Assembly: GCF_927798115.1 (NCBI RefSeq)
Contig: NZ_CAKMMG010000001.1
Coordinates: forward strand, 930,001-994,000
Length of the DNA: 64,000 bases
Source of the DNA: Paenibacillus auburnensis
GTDB lineage: Bacteria > Bacillota > Bacilli > Paenibacillales > Paenibacillaceae
Direction: 5' to 3'
Positions 24,055 through 34,188 of this stretch are shown piece by piece. The translations under genes and the position numbers were made by a program. Position 1 is the stretch's first letter, and the number at the start of each line of letters is the position of its first letter. Under the pieces are notes generated by a model. The model was not told the DNA's origin and did no database searches. It was given only the letters and a program-made list of their open reading frames with translations.

Positions 24055-25338
24055 TCAACGGCTGCCCCGTTCAACTCCACCTGATAGTTCTAATGTTAAG
24101 GGGCTCAATGCCTTGGTGTGATTCAGGTAGATGAAAGCGTCATAACGCTTTGAGATCACTGTCGGCACATAGTTACCTCTTTCCCGTTCAGGATGATACA
24201 CCACACCGATAGCACGATGCCCTACCATCATTTCATCAAGCGCATGATTCCCCGCGTCCATTAATAGCAGCTGATCCTGAGCTCCGTTTCTGTGCAGAAG
24301 TTCTTCCCAGCTGTTCTTGATTGCGGGTGGCACCTTCATTTCTTCCATGGTAGCCCCCCAGCTTTTGCCGGCAATGACAGTACCCTCATAAGTTCCAAAA
24401 CCGATAGCGTACACTTGGCTGCCATGTTGTTCCCGCAGGAGCTGTCCAACATTAACCATTCCTTCACTCGCCATATCCGTTGCCCGGGCATCTCCGATAT
24501 GTGTATTGTGCTCCCAGACCAGCACCCGTGCATGCTCCCCGTGAAAATCCATCAGCTTCTCCAGTGCCGACACCATGTGCCGGTCACGGATATTCCAGGA
24601 ATCCGAGTCGTGGCGGATCATTGTCCGATAATACGATTCTGCGCCTTTTACAGCCATTGCATTTAATTCAGCACTGAGCGCATTCTCCTGATCATCGGGA
24701 TGAGCTTCCTTCCATTTATCCTGAAGCCTGCCCAGCAGGGTAATGACTTCATCCTCACAGCCCTCTCCATACAAGGAAGCAGAAATCCCGTAGGATTGCT
24801 CATCTCTGCTAAAAGGTTCAAAGCACTCAAAAGCCTTCCGGGCTGCTTCAAGATCTGCCTGGTCCTGTGTTGCTAGATATTTCAGAATTTCATCCATGGA
24901 CTCCCACAGGCTGTATACATCAATCCCGTAAAAACCGACTTTTTCCTTATCAGGTTTATCCTTATTGAAATCACGAAGCCACTCGGCAAGCTCCTGAATC
25001 TCCTTGTTAGCCCACATCCAGGTTGGCCAGCGGTTAAAGTCATTCAGTGCTGCTCTCGCATCAGCTGCGGCATCCGGATAACCCTTGATATAACGGTTTA
25101 AGGTGTAACAGGAAGGCCAATCCCCTTCTACTGCAATGAACCGGAATCCGTGCTCTGCAATCAGGCGTTTTGACAGCTCTGCGCGGACGGAATAGAACTC
25201 CGAGGTTCCATGCGAAGCTTCACCTAATAGCACATATTGAGCTTTTTCCGCATGCTTTATCAGCTTATCCATCGATTCTTTAGTTCCAAAGGGCGTAGCC
25301 AGCTGGCGTATAGATTCCATAATTAATGATTCACTCAT
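24055..25338 (-). CDS. Erythromycin-esterase-family protein
   Basis: 427 residues. Family marks: GEASHGTSEFYSVRAEL near residue 37 (catalytic Glu/His pair), VEGDWPSCYTLNRYIKG, MDEILKYL, and VLVWEHNTHIGDARATDM near residue 278 with the second conserved Glu/His set. This is the EreA/EreC fold; many chromosomal members of this family are of unknown substrate and do not give macrolide resistance. ATG preceded by GGAGG at 11 bases. Monocistronic. Confidence 0.85.
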   Translation of the reverse strand: MSESLIMESIRQLATPFGTKESMDKLIKHAEKAQYVLLGEASHGTSEFYSVRAELSKRLIAEHGFRFIAVEGDWPSCYTLNRYIKGYPDAAADARAALNDFNRWPTWMWANKEIQELAEWLRDFNKDKPDKEKVGFYGIDVYSLWESMDEILKYLATQDQADLEAARKAFECFEPFSRDEQSYGISASLYGEGCEDEVITLLGRLQDKWKEAHPDDQENALSAELNAMAVKGAESYYRTMIRHDSDSWNIRDRHMVSALEKLMDFHGEHARVLVWEHNTHIGDARATDMASEGMVNVGQLLREQHGSQVYAIGFGTYEGTVIAGKSWGATMEEMKVPPAIKNSWEELLHRNGAQDQLLLMDAGNHALDEMMVGHRAIGVVYHPERERGNYVPTVISKRYDAFIYLNHTKALSPLTLELSGGVERGSR

Positions 25339-25437
25339 CCTTCATTTTTCCTCCATGATTTCATATTTGTTCAAAGTTTGCGCGTTTTGGAGTGAAAACA
25401 TGCGGATGAAGGATTATTGAGCTTTGTAATCTGCAAA

Positions 25438-25486
25438 CAAAAAAACAGATACATTGTCCATACAATAGGAATGTATCCGTTTTTAT
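25438..25486 (-). terminator. Intrinsic terminator of glutamate racemase gene
   Basis: ACAGATACATT / AATGTATCCGT stem (one mismatch); on the minus strand followed by a T7 run. Confidence 0.8.
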
Positions 25487-25507
25487 CAGCCGCCAGAAGG
25501 CGGAATT

Positions 25508-26293
25508 TTAAGTAGACAATTCGTCCAGCATCCCCAACAGCTTCTGGTATTGGTCTATGGTGTAATCATCTTCTACTCTATAACCGGAATTATAAAAAAT
25601 AATATCTCCTGTGCCATGATCCAGCTGATGGCTCGCTTCAAGGATCCGTTTCAGGTTCTTCGCGGTTCCAACGCTGCCTGAAATAAAATCGGTGTCGTCA
25701 GGAAACAGCTTTTTCAGCTCATTAGTGAAGTATGGAAAATGCGTACAGCCTAATACAACAGTCCCGTACTGGCATAAATCAAACCTTGATAATTCTTCTT
25801 TCAGATAGCCGATAACCTGCTCTTCATTAAACTCATACTTCTCAGCAAACTCTACTAGCCCCGGAAGTGCCAGACAGTCGACGATATCCTGATGATTCAG
25901 ACGCTTCACCAGATTATTGAATTTTTCCTCTTTCAGCGTAAGGTTCGTTGCCAGCACCAGCACTTTTTTTCGGTTAACCTCCCACTTTTGCACAGCGGGT
26001 TTGACGGCAGGTTCTATACCCAGAATCGGAAAATCATACTTTTCACGGAGTTCATCTATCGCAATACTGGTCGCAGTATTACAAGCAATTACCAGAGCCT
26101 TTACACCCTGCGCAGCAATAAAATCAACGGCATTAATGATATAGTCTTTGACTTCTTCCTTGGGTTTCTCCCCGTAAGGCAGGTGCACGGTATCTGCATA
26201 AAAGATGTAATCCTCATTAGGCAGAAGCCGTAACGCTTGATGAAGTACAGTAATTCCACCGATTCCGGAATCAAAAAATCCTATCCGCATCAT
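25508..26293 (-). CDS. murI: Glutamate racemase
   Basis: 261 residues, the usual length. Converts L- to D-glutamate for peptidoglycan. Marks: N-terminal IGFFDSGIGGITVL (catalytic-site Asp/Ser), VIACNTATSIA with the first catalytic Cys (about residue 72) and VVLGCTHFPYF with the second (about residue 183). The ATG at 26293, or the next codon at 26290, follows AGAAGAGTGA. Monocistronic, cytoplasmic. Confidence 0.93.
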   Translation of the reverse strand: MMRIGFFDSGIGGITVLHQALRLLPNEDYIFYADTVHLPYGEKPKEEVKDYIINAVDFIAAQGVKALVIACNTATSIAIDELREKYDFPILGIEPAVKPAVQKWEVNRKKVLVLATNLTLKEEKFNNLVKRLNHQDIVDCLALPGLVEFAEKYEFNEEQVIGYLKEELSRFDLCQYGTVVLGCTHFPYFTNELKKLFPDDTDFISGSVGTAKNLKRILEASHQLDHGTGDIIFYNSGYRVEDDYTIDQYQKLLGMLDELST

Positions 26294-26367
26294 TTCACTC
26301 TTCTCTGTATGTTGTGTGTTCTATTTTAACATGTTGCTATTCTCTGTACCATTTTCAGCGCCTAAAT

Positions 26368-26416
26368 AAGTCAAAGCAGCAAATACCCTGATAGGCAGAG
26401 TGATTGCTGCTTTGCT
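26368..26416 (-). terminator. Hairpin terminator of the amylase gene
   Basis: Perfect 11-bp stem CAAAGCAGCAA / TTGCTGCTTTG with a 21-base loop, 3' of the minus-strand amylase gene. The T-run is weak. Confidence 0.6.
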
Positions 26417-26437
26417 GTCTCTTTTATAGTATTAACC

Positions 26438-29400
26438 TTATTTCAAATACGTTCCTGTCTCACCTATTCCACCGCTGCCATTTAGAACATATACCCGTGC
26501 ATTCCCTTTACCGGAGCAGGTCAATGTTATTGTGCCGTTTGTAACCGTCTTGCTGTCACCTGTCACTGCGTCCACATAGGTTCCGTTCGGAATACCGCTA
26601 AATGTGGCATTGCCCGAGATCGTAACAAGCGCAAAGCTGTCTATGCCTTTGGAGGTATCTGTATATCTTCTTTTAAAAGCTAATTCACCGCTTACGTTCT
26701 CTGTGGAATATTGGCCTTTTTGCAGCGCCGGCACGGCTCTACGGATCAGATTCAGCTGCCGGATGTGCTTGGCCAGCGGATAATTGAGTGATTCAGCAAG
26801 CGTACCGGTTGCGTTCGTATATTTGCCGAAATCCTGTACTGTTACACTGCCTTCAATGTGGTCGCCATAGTATGCACGTCCGGTTGTGCTGAGCGGCGCA
26901 TTTGGGCCCGGATCGATAACTTTGCCTTTCTGGAATTCGATTTCGGATCCATAAAATATGGCCGGGATGCCCCTGAAGGTGAACATCAGCGCCAGATTCT
27001 CGGCCCAAGTGTCCTGCGTGCCGGCGAATCTTTGATTCTCCGGTGCCTGATCAGGTGCATAGTCATGGGAGTCCACATAGGTCACATTCCAGGTAGCATC
27101 GTTATAGTACTGATCACCGCTACGCATGCTGAAGGCTTCCTGCGCAGATTTGAATGCCCAGTGCATCGGGAAATCGATGACATCCATGCCTGATTTCATT
27201 GAATAATCCGGAGCGTGATACGAATTACCGATAAGAAAAGCATTGTTCGAGGTCGGCTGCCCTGTGGTTGTTGAATTGTCCGCCCATTCCTGTTCGACAG
27301 ACAGCTTGTTGGAAGCGTAATCATTTTGACCGTCGCCAGGGTACGATTTCGCAGACTTCCAGGTATAGAATGGCGTTGAAATCGCCGGAATACCGCTGTT
27401 CCAGACATCTCTATACCGGGTTGCCACTTCACCGAAGATGAAGAAGTTGGAACCGCCTCTGGCTTTCCAGGCAGGTACGAAATACTTATTGAAAATATAA
27501 CGGCTTACATGCTTCACGGTATCCACGCGGAAGGCATCTACACCCATATCGATATACTGGTTATAGCTGTTAATCAGATACTGATTCACTACAGGGTTCT
27601 CGGTGTTGAGATCCACACAGTCACCGGCAATCTGCCCGGTCTGTACCGTATAGGATTCCCAGGATAAGCTCTTCTCCGTGTGATAGATATTATTGTTGGT
27701 TTCTGCAGTCTTCATAAGGGCAAGTCTCGCCTGATACTGCTGGTCGGGTGTCATGGTATCGTAGTTGGCCGGAAGCTTATCCGTAATTTTGAGCAGGTTA
27801 GCGATCGTGTCTGCCTTGGTGGCATCCTTCTTGAACATCGGGAACAGATTCTCTTCCCCGAAGTTACCGGTATGATTGACGACAATGTCCTGGATGACCT
27901 TGATTCCCCTGGCATGGGCGGCATTGATCAGATCCTGGTAGGATGCTCCGGCTGACTCATACCTTGGATCGACTTTGGCAAAATTGATCGCATGGTAGCC
28001 ATGATAATCATAACCGCTGGCATTCTGTACGACAGGAGTAATCCAGATGGCGCTGAAGCCGAGCGCTTTGATGTAATCGAGCTTTTGAATCAGTCCTTTG
28101 AAATCCCCTCTCCAAGCCGGATCCGAATCAGGATTTCCTGCTTTGGCGTCATCCCAGGCATGAACGTTATTGCTGGTATCGCCATCGTAGAAGCGGGAAG
28201 TAATCACGAAGTAAATGGAATCCTCCCGGAAGTCCCCTTTATTGCCGATACTGTACACAAAGCTTTGGGTGGTACGGTTACCGGCTGCGTCGATGACAAG
28301 GAACTTTAAGGTCGTGGTCTTGGAGATCAGAATTGATGGTCCAGCCAAACCGACCAGTGCATTCCCGGAAATATATACTTTAGAGCCCGTAGTCGGTTCT
28401 GTACCATCATCAGTATAATATGCTGTAGTTGTTGCTGCTTTGTTATCTTTGATATTGAAAGAGACGGTTACTGCGGTGGTGGATTGGCCAACCGGTAAAT
28501 TCGCTGTAAGGGTTGGAGCCTGCAGGTCGGCATTCAGATCAATTACATAGGCAAAAGACGCCACACTGCCTGCCTGGCCGCTGGTATTGACTCCAAAAGC
28601 CTTGATGGTTAAGGAGGAGGACACCTGTATAGGCGAGGTGTACAAAGCCGACGCAGTGGTCGGTGTAGAACCGTTGGTTGTGTAATATATTTTATCGCCG
28701 CTATTGCTGCTCGAAAGTGCAACCGTTTGTGTAGAATCGTATGTTTTTGGAGCAGGCGAGACTGTGATTACCGGGATCTTCGGCACTTCCGGATTGGCGT
28801 CATACCAGACATTATCTGTGTAATACCAGCTCTCCTTAATAGTTCGTGCCAAGTCGGCTGTCTGTTTGCCATTGCTGTCGTTGAAGATTAGGCTTGTGCC
28901 TGCTGCACCGGAAATCGTATAACTGTACCAGTCATTTCCGTCTGAATTCATGAGAATTCCCGGCCATGCCCCACTGACCGGCACCGTCGCCGGATTCAAA
29001 TTCCAGTAATGAATGCGGACCGCTGAATTCCATGTTGAAGGCTTTTTAAAATGAACCGTGATGCCGGTCGCCGTGGATGTTGGCGTCGGTGAGACGGTAG
29101 CTGTCGGTGTAGGTGTTGGAGTGACAGTTGGTGAGGCTGTTGGAGTTACGGTAGGTGTAGGAGATGCTGTTGATGTTGGAGTTGATGTTGGTGTTGGTGT
29201 TGGAGAAGTCCCAGGCAGAACATTCACATAATCAATATTAATATTTCCGCTGTCGGCTGCATCGTACTTATAGGTAATCGTATTATTGCCTGCCAGCAAG
29301 GTAAGCAGTTCCGTTTGATCGGACCAGGTATCCCAATTGGCCAGATTAGCCAAGGTGGTTTGTTTTACCTTAGTGCCGTTAACATAAACAGATAAAGTCT

Positions 29401-29929
29401 TGGCACTGCCGGAAGCGTTAGCGTAGTGCAGGGTTGCATTATACGCACCTGCAGCTGAGGCCTGCACAGTGAAGGTTGTAGACGCTCCGCTAGCTGTGTA
29501 TCCGTCCACAAAGCCGGTTCCGGAATAGCCGGTATGATTAGTATTTACTTTGGCGCCGCCTGACAGGACTGCACTTTCCGCTTCGTACTTCCCGGCGGCA
29601 GGGATAATGACGGACCAGTTCTTCCCGTTGTTATTGTCCCAGCTGTCTGTCGGAGCAGTAATATGATAGCAATACGTTAATGTTACACCTTCAGAAACAG
29701 TGATGTTGGCCGTGAATGTTGTCCCGTTCTTGGTCATGACTGTATCCGTAAGCGTCGTCCAGTTGTTGGTAGTCCAATGCAAAGTTACAGCAGTCGCTGT
29801 GGTGTTCGTGTATGTGACTGTATAATTAGTATTACTGGCAGAAGCTCCTCCGGCTGTCCCGAACAAGCCGAAGCACAGTGCAACAATAATCAGCCAAGAA
29901 AGAAACCGCCTCGTTTTATTTCTCACCAA
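26438..29929 (-). CDS. Secreted modular alpha-amylase (GH13) with starch-binding modules
   Basis: 1163 residues. Signal peptide (about 1-31); N-terminal starch-binding-like module (about 32-110, NYTVTYTNTT, LHWTTNNWTT); CBM35/CBM6-type module (about 111-240, YEAESAVLSGGAK, NINIDYVNV); Thr/Pro/Ser linker; CBM25/26-like module (about 290-385, ITVHFKKPSTWNSAVRIHYW); two chitobiase/Fn3-like beta domains (about 390-560); then the GH13 barrel with region I DIVVNH, region II GVDAFRVDTVKH (nucleophile Asp), region III IFGEV (acid/base Glu) and region IV VDSHD. A C-terminal all-beta domain ends it. The start is TTG (29929) or GTG (29926) after GAGGAGG. It degrades starch outside the cell; a cre site upstream indicates CcpA control. 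Confidence 0.93.
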   Translation of the reverse strand: MVRNKTRRFLSWLIIVALCFGLFGTAGGASASNTNYTVTYTNTTATAVTLHWTTNNWTTLTDTVMTKNGTTFTANITVSEGVTLTYCYHITAPTDSWDNNNGKNWSVIIPAAGKYEAESAVLSGGAKVNTNHTGYSGTGFVDGYTASGASTTFTVQASAAGAYNATLHYANASGSAKTLSVYVNGTKVKQTTLANLANWDTWSDQTELLTLLAGNNTITYKYDAADSGNINIDYVNVLPGTSPTPTPTSTPTSTASPTPTVTPTASPTVTPTPTPTATVSPTPTSTATGITVHFKKPSTWNSAVRIHYWNLNPATVPVSGAWPGILMNSDGNDWYSYTISGAAGTSLIFNDSNGKQTADLARTIKESWYYTDNVWYDANPEVPKIPVITVSPAPKTYDSTQTVALSSSNSGDKIYYTTNGSTPTTASALYTSPIQVSSSLTIKAFGVNTSGQAGSVASFAYVIDLNADLQAPTLTANLPVGQSTTAVTVSFNIKDNKAATTTAYYTDDGTEPTTGSKVYISGNALVGLAGPSILISKTTTLKFLVIDAAGNRTTQSFVYSIGNKGDFREDSIYFVITSRFYDGDTSNNVHAWDDAKAGNPDSDPAWRGDFKGLIQKLDYIKALGFSAIWITPVVQNASGYDYHGYHAINFAKVDPRYESAGASYQDLINAAHARGIKVIQDIVVNHTGNFGEENLFPMFKKDATKADTIANLLKITDKLPANYDTMTPDQQYQARLALMKTAETNNNIYHTEKSLSWESYTVQTGQIAGDCVDLNTENPVVNQYLINSYNQYIDMGVDAFRVDTVKHVSRYIFNKYFVPAWKARGGSNFFIFGEVATRYRDVWNSGIPAISTPFYTWKSAKSYPGDGQNDYASNKLSVEQEWADNSTTTGQPTSNNAFLIGNSYHAPDYSMKSGMDVIDFPMHWAFKSAQEAFSMRSGDQYYNDATWNVTYVDSHDYAPDQAPENQRFAGTQDTWAENLALMFTFRGIPAIFYGSEIEFQKGKVIDPGPNAPLSTTGRAYYGDHIEGSVTVQDFGKYTNATGTLAESLNYPLAKHIRQLNLIRRAVPALQKGQYSTENVSGELAFKRRYTDTSKGIDSFALVTISGNATFSGIPNGTYVDAVTGDSKTVTNGTITLTCSGKGNARVYVLNGSGGIGETGTYLK
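29088..29212. repeat. Low-complexity Thr/Pro/Ser linker repeat in the amylase gene
   Basis: Repeats of GGTGTTGGTGT and GGAGTTGATGTT type on the plus strand encode TPTPTSTPTSTASPTPT-like linkers. Prone to slippage; of the same kind as 33222-33345. Confidence 0.8.
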
Positions 29930-29969
29930 ATAAACTACCTCCTCATCGAATGTGAATCGATTTTAGAAT

Positions 29970-29984
29970 GCGCAAACGTTTGCA
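29970..29984. promoter_or_regulatory. Catabolite-responsive element (cre)
   Basis: GCGCAAACGTTTGCA, a near-perfect palindrome matching the CcpA consensus, about 40 bp upstream of the amylase start. Predicts glucose repression. Confidence 0.8.
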
Positions 29985-30060
29985 AAAATGAGAATAAAAG
30001 AACACCTTACGCATTGACGTTGTAGCATAACCACCCCCAGGGTCCGACGAAAAGATTCAT

Positions 30061-30074
30061 TGTATGCGCTTGCA
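30061..30074. promoter_or_regulatory. Second cre-like site
   Basis: TGTATGCGCTTGCA matches the cre consensus at 12 of 14 positions. It lies about 90 bp further from the amylase start than the first site. Confidence 0.5.
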
Positions 30075-30345
30075 AAACAAGATTTACATAAGGTGAAAAC
30101 ACGCTTCCCCTTATCCAATGAATTTTTCTTGATTCTGATTATAGTCTCCCGCTTATTCCCGGTCAATGGATCTTTTGAGCTATAATCACAATTTTTTTCT
30201 GGCTAATACTCTCTTATTCTAATGATTAGGTATGCAGAAACCGGTTTCCTCTATTTTCAGAAAAGCCTTGAAAGATAGTACGTTTCTGCAGGAGAAGCAG
30301 TCTGGTTTATAGCATTGTAAAGATATAACTCTGGTAATTTAAACA

Positions 30346-30374
30346 AAAGGAGGAGTTCTGATGAACCCCTCCTC
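30346..30374 (-). terminator. Intrinsic terminator of the GH87 gene
   Basis: On the minus strand, GGAGGGGTTC / GAACTCCTCC stem (imperfect) with ATCA loop, then TTTTG. Confidence 0.7.
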
Positions 30375-30399
30375 TCCCCCTGCTTAATGCCCAATCATA

Positions 30400-33300
30400 T
30401 CAATTGTTGATCGTAAGATTAAACCCTGACTGAATGTAATTCAGGCCCGGATAAGCAACGTTGCTGGTGATGAGATTATTAAAGGTCGCTGATCCATTTC
30501 CAGTGTAGGTGTAGATGGCGGCACCTTTATGCGGCCCGGAGAATCGAGATGTGGTGATACCGTCAAGTCCTGTACCATTAATATTAATGTTGTTAAATAC
30601 AATATTTTCAAAACCGCCTCCGTATCCGAACTGAATTGCATCACGCTGGGTATTGATGATATCAATATTGGTGAAGGTTACATTTTTGATTGCATCATTG
30701 GAAGCTTCCAGGTCTATCGCACCGCGTTCACCGCCGTACAGGTCCTTGCTGGTGCCGCTGTTTATAATCGTCGTATCCGAGAACACAACACCGGTATTAT
30801 TCTGGAAATGGTAGCCCGGGAAGACCGTGTTCATCCGGATGCCGGAACCGCCTACTGTATCAATAATGTAGTTATGGTCTGCCTTGTGGCCGCTTCCGCC
30901 AAAGAAAGCTATGGCTGCTGCACGCCAGTTATTTTCAATCGTGTTATACGAAAAGGTGTTGTTTACCCCCGCCGGTGCACCGTTAGTGTTGCTGGTCCAA
31001 ACCGCAAGCCCGTCATCTCCATTGTTCCGGATGCTGCTGTTGCGCACAACCGAGTTACTGGTACCCTGGGAGAAGTTGATGCCGTCGGCCAGATTATTAC
31101 GGATACGGCTGTTCTCGACAACCAGCCCGCTGGCATAAATCGCAGGGGTATGCGCATAGTCCCCGACCCACATCCCGCATTCAAAATGCTCCACCCAGAC
31201 ATCATGGATAACCGAATTGGTCCCGAAATTGTCCATGAAGCCTTTATAGATTGCATTCTGTCCATAACGGGAACGTAAGTTCGAGTTCATGTAGACGTTG
31301 CTGAAATCCAGCTTGCCGGTAACCCGCAGCGAGATGCCTCCACCCGCCGCATTAGGATTTGTAAATTGAATATTGGTGTGCCATAACCCGGCTCCGGTAA
31401 TTGTGATGTTATTGATTTTATTGCTGACCGAGCCGATTTCCCACATACTGCTTAAGTTGAAGGTGCCCTCCGGGATATAAAGACTTTTACCGGCTGCAAC
31501 CGCTGCTGTAACGGCAGCTTTGAAGGCAGCCAGATCATCCTGTCCATCGTTCGCCACAGCACCGTGGTCAGTTACGGATACTGAATTTGCCGGACGGACA
31601 ATAGCCGCAGGAACCGGTTCGATCTCCAGGAAATCCACTCCGTATTCGTTGCTGTCCCCGTTATTCTTCTGGATACGGATGGTATCGCCGGCTTTGAGCG
31701 CAGTATCCAGCTTGAAGTGTACTTCATCAAAACGGAACAGCGGACGTCCGGCACTAGGAGCATCACCCGGCATATCGCCCGAGAAATACTGCCAGCTGTA
31801 GTACGAAGTCAAAGATACAGTTTTGACCTTACTGCCGTTAACATAGACATCCAGCGAACCATTCAGGCCCATACCGTCCGCTGAATCTGGCATTGTGAAT
31901 CGCATAGTAACCCCTGCCCCGCCCTGACCGGATCTTACTGTCCATTCGGCATATGATCCGTTTGACGGGAGCGCGATATACTTCTGCCCGGAAGCTTCCG
32001 AAGCGGTCAGTGACTGGTCGAAGGTGGGTGCCGTTTGGAGTGTTGCCGCTCCACCTCTTACGGCATCATCGGTATCATACCGGCTGTAAGGCACACTTGC
32101 TCCACGCAAAGCGTAGACCACCAGATTTGTGGTGTTCACATTATTGGTCTGTTTCGAGGCTACTTCGTTGGTATCTGCAGCTACGGTCGTAGTCACCGTG
32201 TAGTTCCCATTAACCGCTGTCCATGTTCCCGGGATAGCAACAGTAACCGATGCACCTGCTGCTATTGTACCGTTATAAGCGCCATTAAAAGTCTGCAGGG
32301 CTGCTCCCGCGGAATTTTTGAGGACTACAGTAATTGCATGAGCGCCGCCGGCAGAGGCAACAGTGCCCTGATTTTTGAGATTTACCGAAAAGCCAACGCT
32401 GTTATTGGCCACTGGGGTCGCAGGGCTCCAGGATGTTGTCCCCACCAGATCGGAGCTTGCTACCGGACTCACTACTAGCGCAGAGGCATTATTGTAGCTG
32501 TTGTTGGCATCGTTCTGCTCAATAACCGAATTGTTCTCATCCACCTTGGCACTGAACGTATAGCTGGCTGCGGCTTTAGTTCCGGCATTCAGTGATACCG
32601 TTGCAGAAGCCCCGGCAGCAAGGGTGCCTACGGATGCAGAGCCTGCGAGTTCACTGTTTAAGTAGAAATTAACAGAGCTCGCTGGAGAAGCTGCACTGCC
32701 GTTGTTTTTCACAACCGCACTCAGCGTAATTGCACTGGATTCATCCGGAGCTGACGGTGTCCAGGTCATCCCGGTAATCGTCAAGTCTGGATTGGGTGCC
32801 GGTGTGCCATAAACCTGGAATTCGGCAATTTGGCCGGCCGGTGCCCCACTGTTCGATGTAATGTTCAGCTGCAGGCGTTTCACTGTTGCCGTTACCGGAA
32901 TAGTAACTGTATTGCCAGTAGCCGGATTAAAGGTATATACCTGTGCTGATACCAGATTACTAAAGGCTGTTGTTGCCTGGTTATGACCCAGCACTTGAAT
33001 GGTTTGGGTACGCGTTCCCCATTCGGTTGCCGGATTCAGCTTCAGGACAATGGATGAAATATTCTGATTGGCCCCAAAATCAAGGAGTAACGTACTTGGG
33101 TTTCCGCTGCCCTCCCAGTAAGTGGCGGTGTTGTTGTCATTCGCATTCGTGGCGACATAGGTCTGGGTATACGAGGAAGCTGTAATAGTTGCGCCGATAG
33201 CGATGTTGCCGCCTGGTGAAGCTGTTGGAGATACCGAAGGTGTCGGTGTTGGCGTAACGGTTGCAGTCGGTGTCGGCGACGGAGCCGTTGTTGGAGTTGG

Positions 33301-33867
33301 AGTTACTGTTGGAGTTACTGTTGGAGTTGCTGTTGGCGCTGGTGTCGCCGCGGCAGTACCATAGATCTCAATTTCAGAGAACTGCGCCGCCGGCCAGCCT
33401 GTATTGGCTGTCACGTTCAGCCGGACATACCGCGTGCTTGCTGCGCTGAAATTAATGGTGACGGTGTTGCCTCCAACCGAAGGGTTAAACACGTAGGCTG
33501 TGCTGCCGACAATATTGGTGAAAGACGAGCCGTCTGTACTGCCTTGAACTGCCAGTGTTTGTGTCCGCGATTCCCAGGCGGCCGGCAGCTTTAATACGAT
33601 CTGGTCGATGCTTGTATTCGCTCCCAGATCAACCTGAATCCACTGGGGAAACGCGCTGTTCGTACTCTCCCAGTAGGTGTTTTGATTACCGTCTTTCACA
33701 TTATTCGGTTCATACGTCTGCGATTGGCCGCTTGCAGTGATCGTTTTGCCCAGTGTCAGATTCGGTCCGCCGGCTGCAAACACGTTTCCGAAGGTTCCGG
33801 CAGCGAGATACAAGCTTGAGATCAGCATAGCCGCTATTAGAGACCATACGACATACTTGTTGCGCAT
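30400..33867 (-). CDS. Secreted alpha-1,3-glucanase (mutanase), GH87, with two discoidin domains
   Basis: 1155 residues from the ATG at 33867 (GAGGAGG at 6 bases); a TTG at 33885 would put the binding site inside the gene. Signal peptide (about 1-32); discoidin/F5/8-type-C domain 1 (about 35-175); Thr/Pro linker; discoidin domain 2 (about 220-355); two CARDB domains (about 360-585); a further beta module (SYAEWTVRSGQGGAGVTMRF); then a right-handed beta-helix beginning VSVTDHGAVANDGQDDLAAF. The catalytic-type Asp motifs ADGINFSQG and NNGDDGLAVW are those of GH87. The discoidin-linker-discoidin-catalytic layout is like alpha-1,3-glucanases of Paenibacillus and B. circulans. It should degrade fungal cell-wall or biofilm alpha-1,3-glucan. 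Confidence 0.9.
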   Translation of the reverse strand: MRNKYVVWSLIAAMLISSLYLAAGTFGNVFAAGGPNLTLGKTITASGQSQTYEPNNVKDGNQNTYWESTNSAFPQWIQVDLGANTSIDQIVLKLPAAWESRTQTLAVQGSTDGSSFTNIVGSTAYVFNPSVGGNTVTINFSAASTRYVRLNVTANTGWPAAQFSEIEIYGTAAATPAPTATPTVTPTVTPTPTTAPSPTPTATVTPTPTPSVSPTASPGGNIAIGATITASSYTQTYVATNANDNNTATYWEGSGNPSTLLLDFGANQNISSIVLKLNPATEWGTRTQTIQVLGHNQATTAFSNLVSAQVYTFNPATGNTVTIPVTATVKRLQLNITSNSGAPAGQIAEFQVYGTPAPNPDLTITGMTWTPSAPDESSAITLSAVVKNNGSAASPASSVNFYLNSELAGSASVGTLAAGASATVSLNAGTKAAASYTFSAKVDENNSVIEQNDANNSYNNASALVVSPVASSDLVGTTSWSPATPVANNSVGFSVNLKNQGTVASAGGAHAITVVLKNSAGAALQTFNGAYNGTIAAGASVTVAIPGTWTAVNGNYTVTTTVAADTNEVASKQTNNVNTTNLVVYALRGASVPYSRYDTDDAVRGGAATLQTAPTFDQSLTASEASGQKYIALPSNGSYAEWTVRSGQGGAGVTMRFTMPDSADGMGLNGSLDVYVNGSKVKTVSLTSYYSWQYFSGDMPGDAPSAGRPLFRFDEVHFKLDTALKAGDTIRIQKNNGDSNEYGVDFLEIEPVPAAIVRPANSVSVTDHGAVANDGQDDLAAFKAAVTAAVAAGKSLYIPEGTFNLSSMWEIGSVSNKINNITITGAGLWHTNIQFTNPNAAGGGISLRVTGKLDFSNVYMNSNLRSRYGQNAIYKGFMDNFGTNSVIHDVWVEHFECGMWVGDYAHTPAIYASGLVVENSRIRNNLADGINFSQGTSNSVVRNSSIRNNGDDGLAVWTSNTNGAPAGVNNTFSYNTIENNWRAAAIAFFGGSGHKADHNYIIDTVGGSGIRMNTVFPGYHFQNNTGVVFSDTTIINSGTSKDLYGGERGAIDLEASNDAIKNVTFTNIDIINTQRDAIQFGYGGGFENIVFNNININGTGLDGITTSRFSGPHKGAAIYTYTGNGSATFNNLITSNVAYPGLNYIQSGFNLTINN
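33222..33345. repeat. Low-complexity Thr/Pro linker repeat in the GH87 gene
   Basis: Tandem GTTGGAGTTACT-like units on the plus strand encode TPTVTPTVTPTPT-type linkers between discoidin domains. Similar to the amylase linker, suggesting exchange of linker DNA between the two genes or common selection. Confidence 0.8.
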
Positions 33868-34188
33868 TATAATCCTCCTCAGCAATGTGTGGATAGTAAT
33901 GGGTTAGAAGTAACTACCGATCCTCCTTTCCATGAAATACACACTCATTATAGAGACTGATCAGTCCCGGCTATAAGAGGCATTTCTACGAAAAAGATAG
34001 GTATTCCCATGTTCTTTGCAATAAAATCCCCACATCGTCTTTATGCAGAAGGATGACTGAGCAATCTATTGTTTCTTTTCCGGATATTTATCTAAATTTA
34101 CATTTATCTCTTTAGATTAGCCTAATAATTTACGATATAAATAACGTAGATTTTAAACATCCAGAGATGAGAGAGAGTTGTTGTCGTG
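33868..34188. other. Divergent intergenic region
   Basis: Promoters of the GH87 gene (minus) and chemoreceptor gene (plus). AT-rich; no cre consensus or long palindrome noticed. Confidence 0.5.

Larger units (their letters stand above)
29930..30345. other. Amylase upstream region
   Basis: About 400 bp between the two glycosidase genes. Holds two cre-like sites (listed separately) and the amylase promoter; no ORF supported. Confidence 0.6.

Noticed and set aside
29088-29212. CRISPR-like tandem repeat
   Set aside because: Repeats are in-frame linker codons with no spacer structure.
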